Source of the DNA: Firmicutes bacterium UBA5496
GTDB taxonomy: Bacteria; Bacillota; Proteinivoracia; UBA4975
DNA length: 12,164 nucleotides
Reading direction: 5' to 3'
Assembly (NCBI GenBank): GCA_002427015.1
Contig: DIPE01000098.1
Location: forward strand, 3,920 to 16,083
Below the pieces are notes generated by a model that was given only the letters and a program-made list of their open reading frames with translations, was not told the origin of the DNA and did not search any database. Of this stretch, positions 6,710-12,164 are shown piece by piece (positions within the stretch are counted from its first letter, which is position 1; each line of letters starts with the position of its first letter). The translations under genes were made by a program, and so were the position numbers.

Positions 6710-9145
6710 TCATTTAACTACAAGGTTGAGTAATTTGTCCTGAACCCAGATGATTTTAATGATTTTTTTATTTTCCAGGGCCAGGGCGATTTTTGCGCTG
6801 GACTTGGCTGCCTGCACTGCAGCTTCCCGGTCCAAGCCGGTGGCAATAGTAATGGTATCCCGAAGTTTGCCGTTAACTTGAATAGGGACAGTGACGGACT
6901 TATCAATGAGAGCCTCGGGGTCATACTGGGGCCATTGCTGCAGGTGGATGCTTTCCTGGTGTCCCCGGCGGCGCCATAATTCCTCAGCCATGAATGGGGC
7001 CAGGGGGGCCAGCATGAGAAGCAGGGTGTCAATTGCCTGCTGCCAAAGGACAGTTTCACTGATTGCCCCGCCCTGATGCTTAGTGAGGTGGTTGCTGAAT
7101 TCCATGAGGGCGGAAATCATGGTATTGAATTTAAAATTCTCCATGTCCCCAGTCACTCGATGAATAGTCTTATGCAGCAGGCGCTTGAAATCCTCAGGGG
7201 CTATAGGTTCCGGGGTTTGCTCCGAGGGCTCGTCAGCAGCCAGCCGCCAGACCCTGTTCAGGAATCTGGTGACTCCGCCGATGCCCTCACTGTTCCAGGG
7301 CCCCCCCAATTCCCAAGGGGCCATGAACATCATGTAGACCCGAACGGCGTCCGCGCCGTATTCCTGGACCAGGTCATCGGGGGCGATGACATTGCCCCGG
7401 GATTTGCTCATCTTTTCCGAGTCCTCACCTAGGATGATGCCCTGGTTAAAGAGGGCAGTCATGGGTTCGGAAATCTTAATCAACCCCACATCCCGCATGG
7501 CCTTGGTAAAGAAGCGGACATAGAGGAGGTGCATGGTAGCGTGCTCAACGCCGCCGGTATACTGGTCCACCGGCAGCCAGTGTTCCACTTCCTGGGGATC
7601 AAAGGGATATTTATCTTCTTTGGGGCTGACATACCTGTACTGATACCAGGAAGAGTCAAAGAAGGTGTCCATGGTGTCGGTTTCCCGTTCCGCCGGGCCG
7701 CCGCATTTTGGGCAAGTGGTATGAAGGAAGCCCGCATGGAAGCGGAGAGGGGATTCGCCGGTGGGGCGGAATTCAGCGTCTGCCGGCAGCAATACCGGCA
7801 GCTGGTCCTCCGGCACCCCCACCTGGCCGCAGTGGGGACAGTGAATAATGGGAATAGGCGTGCCCCAGTAGCGTTGACGGCTGACCAGCCAGTCCCGGAG
7901 GCGGTAATTGACTTTTGCCTGGCCTAGGCCCCGGGCTTCTATGTCTGCAGTCAGCCGGGCCGCTGCTTCTTCATTGTCCAAGCCCGACCAAGATCCGGAG
8001 TTGACCAGCCGGCCCGGCCCGCTCCAGGCTTGTTCCAGAGGCTCATTTAACCCTTCGGCAGGGGCGATCACCGGGGGGATGGGCAGCTGGTAGCGGCGGG
8101 CAAAGTCAAAGTCCCGCTGGTCATGAGCGGGAACGGCCATAATTGAACCCGTGCCATAGCTCATGAGCACATAATCGGCGATATAGATGGGGAGGTCATG
8201 GCCGGTATAGGGATGGACGGCATAGGCGCCGGTAAACACCCCATCCTTTTCCTTGGCGGTGCTCAGACGTTCGATTTCGGTGCGCCGGGTGGCGGTGTGC
8301 ACATAGTCTTGGACGGCTTTGGCCTGCTCCGGCGTAGTAATCTTCTCTACCAGGGGATGTTCGGGCGCCAGGACCACAAAGGAAACGCCAAAAATAGTGT
8401 CAATCCTGGTGGTGAACACCGGGAATGTATCAGGATGATTCTTGACGGCCATGGAGAATTCAACCCCCTGGCTGCGGCCAATCCAGTTGGTCTGCATGGT
8501 CTTGACCCTTTCGGGCCAGTCCAGGCCGCTAAAGTCCAGGAGTTCTTCAGCGTAATCAGTAATCTTGAGATACCATTGATTTAGGTCCCGCTTTTCCACA
8601 GGGGTGTCACAGCGGTCGCAGACCCGGTCTTCGCCGACAACCTGCTCCCTGGCCAGGGTGGTGTTGCACTTGGGGCACCAGTCAACGGGAGAGTATTTTT
8701 TGTAGGCCAAACCCTGCTCAAAGAACTTGAGGAAGAGCCACTGATTCCACTTGTAATATTCCGGGTCACAGGTGATGATTTCAGTGTCCCAGTCGAACAT
8801 GGCCCCCATGGTTTTCAGCTGTTTGCGCATGCGCTCCACATTGGCATAGGTCCATTTGCCGGGATGAATATTGTGCTTGATGGCAGCGTTTTCCGCCGGC
8901 AGGCCAAAGGCGTCAAAACCCATGGGGAACAGGACGTTATAGCCGCACATCCGCTTGTAGCGGGCCCTGGCGTCTGAAGGCACAATGGCATACCAGTGGC
9001 CGATATGCAAATCCCCGCTGGTATAAGGCAGCATGGTCAGGGCATAATATTTTTCTCCCTCTTTTTCCCGGGAAGTTTTATACAAACCTTGTTCTTCCCA
9101 GCGCTGCCGCCACTTTTTTTCGCTTTCGGAAAAATCGTAACTCAT
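6710..9145 (-). CDS. leuS: Leucyl-tRNA synthetase
   Basis: This class Ia aminoacyl-tRNA synthetase charges tRNA-Leu in the cytoplasm. The 811-residue protein has the HIGH motif (47-50, in SGDLHIGH) and KMSKS (578-582). The CP1 editing domain between them has TTRIDTIFG (245-253) and the conserved GTGSIMAVPAHD region (331-342). Cysteine pairs at 157/160, 176/179, 436/439 and 478/481 suggest zinc-binding insertions. The anticodon-binding and C-terminal regions are complete, ending in NLVVK. I chose ATG 9145, with GGGAGTGA just upstream on the minus strand. The open frame continues 33 nt further upstream, but that part lies beyond the ribosome binding site. Expression is controlled by the T-box leader immediately upstream. 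Confidence 0.98.
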   Translation of the reverse strand: MSYDFSESEKKWRQRWEEQGLYKTSREKEGEKYYALTMLPYTSGDLHIGHWYAIVPSDARARYKRMCGYNVLFPMGFDAFGLPAENAAIKHNIHPGKWTYANVERMRKQLKTMGAMFDWDTEIITCDPEYYKWNQWLFLKFFEQGLAYKKYSPVDWCPKCNTTLAREQVVGEDRVCDRCDTPVEKRDLNQWYLKITDYAEELLDFSGLDWPERVKTMQTNWIGRSQGVEFSMAVKNHPDTFPVFTTRIDTIFGVSFVVLAPEHPLVEKITTPEQAKAVQDYVHTATRRTEIERLSTAKEKDGVFTGAYAVHPYTGHDLPIYIADYVLMSYGTGSIMAVPAHDQRDFDFARRYQLPIPPVIAPAEGLNEPLEQAWSGPGRLVNSGSWSGLDNEEAAARLTADIEARGLGQAKVNYRLRDWLVSRQRYWGTPIPIIHCPHCGQVGVPEDQLPVLLPADAEFRPTGESPLRFHAGFLHTTCPKCGGPAERETDTMDTFFDSSWYQYRYVSPKEDKYPFDPQEVEHWLPVDQYTGGVEHATMHLLYVRFFTKAMRDVGLIKISEPMTALFNQGIILGEDSEKMSKSRGNVIAPDDLVQEYGADAVRVYMMFMAPWELGGPWNSEGIGGVTRFLNRVWRLAADEPSEQTPEPIAPEDFKRLLHKTIHRVTGDMENFKFNTMISALMEFSNHLTKHQGGAISETVLWQQAIDTLLLMLAPLAPFMAEELWRRRGHQESIHLQQWPQYDPEALIDKSVTVPIQVNGKLRDTITIATGLDREAAVQAAKSSAKIALALENKKIIKIIWVQDKLLNLVVK

Positions 9146-9170
9146 ACTTGTCACTCCCAATAAAGTTATA

Positions 9171-9212
9171 GAAAACAAAAGAGAACCCTCATCCTGTCAG
9201 GGACGAGGGTTC
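9171..9212 (-). terminator. Regulated terminator of the leuS T-box leader
   Basis: On the minus strand, GAACCCTC pairs with GAGGGTTC (9183-9190 with 9205-9212), plus inner TCC/GGA pairs, and TCTTTTGTTTTC follows. The ACCCT segment is also needed for the antiterminator (pairing with AGGGT near 9223-9228), so the two structures exclude each other, as in a standard T-box switch. Confidence 0.9.
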
Positions 9213-9405
9213 CCGCGGTACCACCCTGTTTGCATCAAAAAGACGCCAACTTGATGGCAATAACGCTGCCAACCGGGCAGAATTTTTACCTTCTGCCAGC
9301 TCGGGGACGAGTTCACGGGCCAACACGCGCCGGCCTTGCAGCCTGGGACCGGCTCTCTGGGGCAGTTTGGCCTCGCTACTGCTTCCCGTCAATGCTTTTA
9401 TTCTA
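9171..9405 (-). promoter_or_regulatory. T-box leader of leuS (specifier CUC, leucine)
   Basis: This leader senses uncharged tRNA-Leu: binding of the tRNA stabilises an antiterminator and lets transcription continue into leuS. On the minus strand the order is an AGTAG motif in stem I, the distal AGAGAGCCGG loop segment, a specifier loop GTGAACTCGTCC, then the T-box core GGTGGTACCGCG (9214-9225) and the terminator hairpin. The specifier is CUC (complement of 9309-9311), a leucine codon matching the downstream gene. The UGGU bulge (complement of 9220-9223) would pair with the tRNA 3' end ACCA, consistent with discriminator A. The specifier assignment rests on its position after GUGAA and agreement with leuS, not on a computed fold. 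Confidence 0.93.
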
Positions 9406-9418
9406 TGGATTAAAGTAT

Positions 9419-9447
9419 ATACTAAATGATACTTTGGCGGATGTCAA
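9419..9447 (-). promoter_or_regulatory. Sigma-A promoter of leuS
   Basis: On the minus strand there is a consensus TTGACA (complement of 9442-9447), a 17-bp spacer and TAGTAT (complement of 9419-9424). Transcription would start near 9411-9413, giving a leader of about 265 nt that contains the T-box. The -35 ends only 15 bp before the start codon of the divergent terpene synthase gene and abuts its ribosome binding site. Confidence 0.88.
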
Positions 9448-9462
9448 GAAGGAGAAATAATT

Positions 9463-10476
9463 ATGGTTTTATTCAGAATGCTTACCCTTGTCTTTCCCGC
9501 TGTCAAAAAGCGCCTGGGCCAGTATTGCCACTTCCTGCTGAAAGCGGGGGGTCCCCTGGCCCGGCAGGGGTTGGACAGCATCAGGGATAAGGAATTTCAC
9601 TGCTTGGGGGGCGGCGTCTACGCCCTGCTGGCCCCCAGGAAACTGCGCCGCCATGTCCTGGACTTCATTATCGCCTTTCAAACCATCAGCGACTACCTGG
9701 ACAATCTCTGCGACCGCTTTGGCGTGCAAGATGAAGCGGTATTTCGCCAGTTGCACACCGCCATGCTGGACAGTCTGGAATCAAAAGCAACTGAACACAG
9801 CGATTATTATTGCCTATTCCCCAGCAGGAATGACGGGGGCTACCTGGCCATGCTGGTGGACCAGTGCCGCCTTGCCCTGGCCGCCCTTCCCCATTATCCC
9901 ATGTGCAAACCCCTTATACACCGATTTACCCAGCTGTACATAGATTTGCAGAGCTATAAACATCTGGAGCGCCAGGCAGGGGAGGAGAAACTGGCGGAAG
10001 TATATGCGAAAAATTCCTCTGCCGCTCCCGGCCTCTACTGGTGGGAATATGCCGCCGCCTGCGGCTCGACCCTAGGCATTTTCGCCCTGGCGGCAGATGG
10101 CCAGAGTCCCTCCCAGACCTGGGCTGCATACATGCCCTGGGTAGACGGGCTGCATATTATGCTGGATTATTTTATCGACCAGGATGAAGACCTGCAGCAT
10201 GGGGACATGAACCTGGTATCGTATTACAGCCCGGAGAAACAGGTAGAGCGGATCCTCTGGTTTTATCATCTGGCCAGGAAAGCAGTGCAGTCCTTGGCCA
10301 GGGCCAGGTTCCACACCCTGATTGCCGATGGGCTGCTGGCTTTATACCTCTCTGATGCCAAGGCCAGCTCCCCTGGGCTGGCGCAATCCAGCCGCCAGAT
10401 TCTGGCCAGAGCCCGCTTACGGGCTGGTATACTGGCAAGGATGGCCGGCCTTTTGCGTCAGCGGGGAATTATCTGA
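9463..10476 (+). CDS. ytpB: YtpB/DUF2600 family, tetraprenyl-beta-curcumene synthase homologue
   Basis: The 337-residue product matches the DUF2600 family. The Bacillus subtilis member YtpB converts heptaprenyl diphosphate (C35) into tetraprenyl-beta-curcumene, a precursor of sesquarterpenes. Recognisable family segments are SIRDKEFHCLGGGVYALL (39-56), the acidic DYLDNLCD (77-84, a D-x3-x-D type metal site), ALPHYP (141-146), WWEYAAACGSTLGIFAL (193-209) and LDYFIDQDED (234-243). There is no signal peptide. The protein is slightly shorter than the Bacillus enzyme (about 367), mainly at the N-terminus. AAGGAG lies 9 nt before the ATG. The 3' end overlaps the convergent prenyl diphosphate synthase gene by 60 bp, and that enzyme type would supply its substrate. 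Product chain length and cyclisation pattern cannot be read from sequence. Confidence 0.87.
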   Translation: MVLFRMLTLVFPAVKKRLGQYCHFLLKAGGPLARQGLDSIRDKEFHCLGGGVYALLAPRKLRRHVLDFIIAFQTISDYLDNLCDRFGVQDEAVFRQLHTAMLDSLESKATEHSDYYCLFPSRNDGGYLAMLVDQCRLALAALPHYPMCKPLIHRFTQLYIDLQSYKHLERQAGEEKLAEVYAKNSSAAPGLYWWEYAAACGSTLGIFALAADGQSPSQTWAAYMPWVDGLHIMLDYFIDQDEDLQHGDMNLVSYYSPEKQVERILWFYHLARKAVQSLARARFHTLIADGLLALYLSDAKASSPGLAQSSRQILARARLRAGILARMAGLLRQRGII

Positions 10477-11439
10477 AAGAATTCGGCAGCGCTCTATAAA
10501 TTGCCGAGTCAGTTCTTCCAGAAGCAAAACTGCAGGCCGGGGGGGGAAGCAGTTGAGCAGTTCAATTCCTCGGTTCAGGTGGTGGCAAGCTACTGCCGCA
10601 GACTTCTCTATCCCATTAGTTTCAGCCAGCTCCGGCGCCAGCATTTTCGGCTCCAGGGGCTGTTTTTGCTGTAAAAGGGACTGAACCCGCTCCCTAGTGC
10701 TGGGGTTAGCCAGCAAATACATCAGGGGCAGAGTGACGATGCCGTTGCGGATGTCGCTGCCCTGAGGCTTTCCTGTGAGGCCGGCATCGAGAACATAGTC
10801 GGCGATATCATCTAAAACTTGGTAGGCAATCCCTACATGCAGGGCAAACTTGCGCATTATCCCTATTTCCTCCGGAGGCATGGGGCTGATTGCGGCGCCG
10901 CATTCACAGCTGGCGGCCAGCAGACTGGCCGTCTTGCTGATGATGGTGCTGACATAGGCTTCCGGGGTTGTGTCTGGGTCAAAATGAGTGTACAACTGGT
11001 TCAGTTCTCCCAAGCACATGGTGGAAATGGCGTTGGTCATAATCGCCAGGATATTGGGATAGCTGCTGAGGACAGCATAGGCTCTGGCAAAGAGGAAGTC
11101 CCCGGCCAGGACCGCCGTGGGATTGCCCCAGCGCCTGTTTGCGCTGGGCTGTCCCCGCCTTAAGGATGAATTATCCACCACGTCGTCATGGAGCAGGGAG
11201 GCTGAGTGAATCAGCTCGGCGGCAACGGCCACATCCACCCGGGTCTTGAGGGCGGCTCCGTATATATCCGAACAAAGTAGAACCAGCAAAGGCCGGATGC
11301 GCTTGCCTCCCTGGCTGAGGACATAACCTGTGACCTCAGACAGGGAGAGGTTGTCATAAGTGTTAAGTTCCTGAAGCCGGTCTTCCAGCAGCTGCATCTC
11401 CGGCAAGTCAAAGCAATTTAACTGAGTTTTTTGGGGCAT
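10417..11439 (-). CDS. Long-chain trans-prenyl diphosphate synthase (HepT-like)
   Basis: This all-alpha polyprenyl synthetase adds isopentenyl diphosphate units to an allylic primer. In the 340-residue form given here, the first aspartate-rich motif is DDVVD (85-89, within LLHDDVVDNSSLRRG) and the second is DDIAD (210-214). Other conserved parts are GGKRIRP (44-50) and GDFLFARAY (113-121). Small residues (Ala, Ser) rather than aromatics sit 4-5 positions before DDVVD, which favours a long product such as C30-C40. Length and sequence resemble component II of heptaprenyl diphosphate synthase. ATG 11439 follows AGGTGAG. A GTG at 11448 lies inside that ribosome binding site and is less likely. 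No small HepS subunit or menaquinone methyltransferase gene is adjacent, unlike in Bacillus. The last 60 bp overlap the convergent ytpB-like gene. Confidence 0.88.
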   Translation of the reverse strand: MPQKTQLNCFDLPEMQLLEDRLQELNTYDNLSLSEVTGYVLSQGGKRIRPLLVLLCSDIYGAALKTRVDVAVAAELIHSASLLHDDVVDNSSLRRGQPSANRRWGNPTAVLAGDFLFARAYAVLSSYPNILAIMTNAISTMCLGELNQLYTHFDPDTTPEAYVSTIISKTASLLAASCECGAAISPMPPEEIGIMRKFALHVGIAYQVLDDIADYVLDAGLTGKPQGSDIRNGIVTLPLMYLLANPSTRERVQSLLQQKQPLEPKMLAPELAETNGIEKSAAVACHHLNRGIELLNCFPPRPAVLLLEELTRQFIERCRILSDNSPLTQKAGHPCQYTSP

Positions 11440-11466
11440 TTTTCTCACCTAATGCCTATTATGCCC

Positions 11467-11489
11467 AAAAAAAAACGGTCATGCGACCG
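11467..11489 (-). terminator. Probable terminator of the LysR-type gene
   Basis: On the minus strand CGGTC pairs with GACCG (11485-11489 with 11476-11480) around a GCAT loop, and nine T follow. The stem is short but GC-rich, and it lies 12 nt after the regulator's stop codon. It separates that gene from the prenyl synthase. Confidence 0.7.
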
Positions 11490-11501
11490 CATGCCCGGAG
11501 A

Positions 11502-12164
11502 TTATCCGGCTGAATCCCCTGGACTAACTGTGCTCAGGAAGCCGGTTTCCAAAAAAGATACCAGTTGCTTGATGAGAGGATTGTTTGTCAGCCTGATGGC
11601 CACCAGCAGATAGAAGGGAAGGGGGATGCTGAGGCCTGGAAGGTCAAGGATTTCGGTATCAGGATCATTGGCTGCCAGGCGGGGGATGAGGCCAATGCCT
11701 GCCCCAGCCTTAACTGCGCTGGTGACGGCGATGCAATTGTCCATTTCCAGAACGATATTCAGTCTGTCCAAGCTCATTTTGGTTTCCTGCAGGCAGTGTT
11801 CAATGGCAATCCTGGTGCCGCTGTGTTTATGGGGGACAACAAGGGGCAGGGCACGCAAATCCGTTACCCGGTAATCTTGTCCGCTCCAGTGGCCGCCTTT
11901 GCGGCAGATTGCAACAATTTCATCATGTCCCAGAAGGTGGAGGGCGATTTTTTCCGCCTGCAGCCTGTGCAGGCACTGAGGAGACAGGGGACCGGAGATA
12001 ATGCCGATGTTGGTAGTCCTATCCACCACCGATTCGATAACCTGTTCTACGGATTTTATCACCAAAGAATACCTTATTTTCGGGTAGTCCTCGATAAAAG
12101 TCAGCAGCTTAATAGGCATTAGATAGTTGCCGGGAATGGGCGATGCCGAAATATAAACTTTCAG
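11502..12164 (-). CDS. LysR-type transcriptional regulator, C-terminal effector domain (partial)
   Basis: This gene runs off the right edge; 220 codons plus the stop are visible. The reading frame stays open upstream of the internal ATG at 12119 to the window end, so that ATG is not the true start. The visible part begins LKVYISASPIPGNYLMP, the typical first strand and helix of a LysR effector-binding domain (compare S-x-x-x-G-x-Y-L-x-P in CysL-like members). The alternating alpha/beta pattern includes NIGIISG, DEIVAICRKGGHW, LPLVVPHKHSGTR, and VKAGAGIGLIPRLAA near the C-terminus. The helix-turn-helix domain should lie just outside the window. The effector is unknown. A terminator follows, and the neighbouring prenyl synthase lies downstream on the same strand. 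Confidence 0.88.
   Translation of the reverse strand: MKVYISASPIPGNYLMPIKLLTFIEDYPKIRYSLVIKSVEQVIESVVDRTTNIGIISGPLSPQCLHRLQAEKIALHLLGHDEIVAICRKGGHWSGQDYRVTDLRALPLVVPHKHSGTRIAIEHCLQETKMSLDRLNIVLEMDNCIAVTSAVKAGAGIGLIPRLAANDPDTEILDLPGLSIPLPFYLLVAIRLTNNPLIKQLVSFLETGFLSTVSPGDSAG

Noticed and set aside
9189..9392. Open frame on the minus strand, 67 codons, upstream of leuS
   Set aside because: It lies wholly within the T-box leader and its codons coincide with conserved RNA elements. It has no ribosome binding site and no family resemblance.
11565..12122. 185-codon plus-strand open frame opposite the LysR-type gene
   Set aside because: The minus-strand frame encodes a clear LysR effector domain. 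The plus-strand product has no recognisable features and no ribosome binding site.
1..12164. CRISPR arrays, insertion sequences, prophage, toxin-antitoxin or defence genes
   Set aside because: I looked for direct repeats with spacers, transposase-like frames and terminal inverted repeats and saw none. The region appears to be stable core chromosome.

Overview
The window looks like a chromosomal housekeeping region from a spore-forming, Gram-positive Firmicute, probably a clostridial lineage. The evidence for this is a leucine T-box leader, strong AGGAGG-type ribosome binding sites, a DUF1540 cysteine-rich miniprotein, a YtvI-like membrane protein, a YtpB/DUF2600 terpene synthase, and a type-A RNase P RNA (which points away from the type-B RNA of Bacillus). 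I see no CRISPR array, transposase, integrase or prophage gene. The window is almost fully packed with genes, and no stretch over 300 bases is left without one except the rnpB and T-box segments, which are themselves RNA features.

Layout. (1) 1-68: the last 22 nt of a tRNA (probably Glu) and its terminator. (2) 102-3827, plus strand: a tight run of trmK (tRNA m1A22 methyltransferase), a Nif3/YqfO-like dinuclear-metal protein, a coiled-coil zinc-ribbon protein (COG1579) and a MurG-type glycosyltransferase, with gaps of -10, 18 and 10 nt. (3) 3850-4299: rnpB with its own promoter and terminator. (4) 4320-6440: a YtvI-like AI-2E family permease followed by a DRG/Obg-like GTPase with a C-terminal TGS domain. 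(5) 6441-6478: a bidirectional terminator. (6) 6477-9447, minus strand: a leuS transcription unit with a sigma-A promoter, a T-box leader with a CUC specifier and leuS itself, then a 56-residue DUF1540 gene with a TTG start. (7) 9463-10476, plus strand: a YtpB/tetraprenyl-beta-curcumene synthase homologue, divergent from leuS. (8) 10417-11439, minus strand: a long-chain trans-prenyl diphosphate synthase (HepT-like) whose 3' end overlaps the terpene synthase gene tail to tail. (9) 11467-12164, minus strand: a LysR-type regulator missing its N-terminus at the window edge, with a terminator.

Most genes serve RNA and translation (tRNA, TrmK, RNase P, LeuRS, probably the GTPase) or the cell envelope and spore (MurG, YtvI-like, YtpB). 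The most interesting pairing is the convergent, overlapping HepT-like and YtpB-like genes. In Bacillus the first enzyme type makes the C35 diphosphate that the second converts to a terpene, so the pair may form a compact sesquarterpene module. I did not find convincing evidence of a wholly new biological system. The best leads are this terpene pair, the archaeal/eukaryotic-like DRG GTPase, an inverted repeat lying over the rnpB promoter, and the palindromic, nearly coincident -10 elements between leuS and the terpene synthase.
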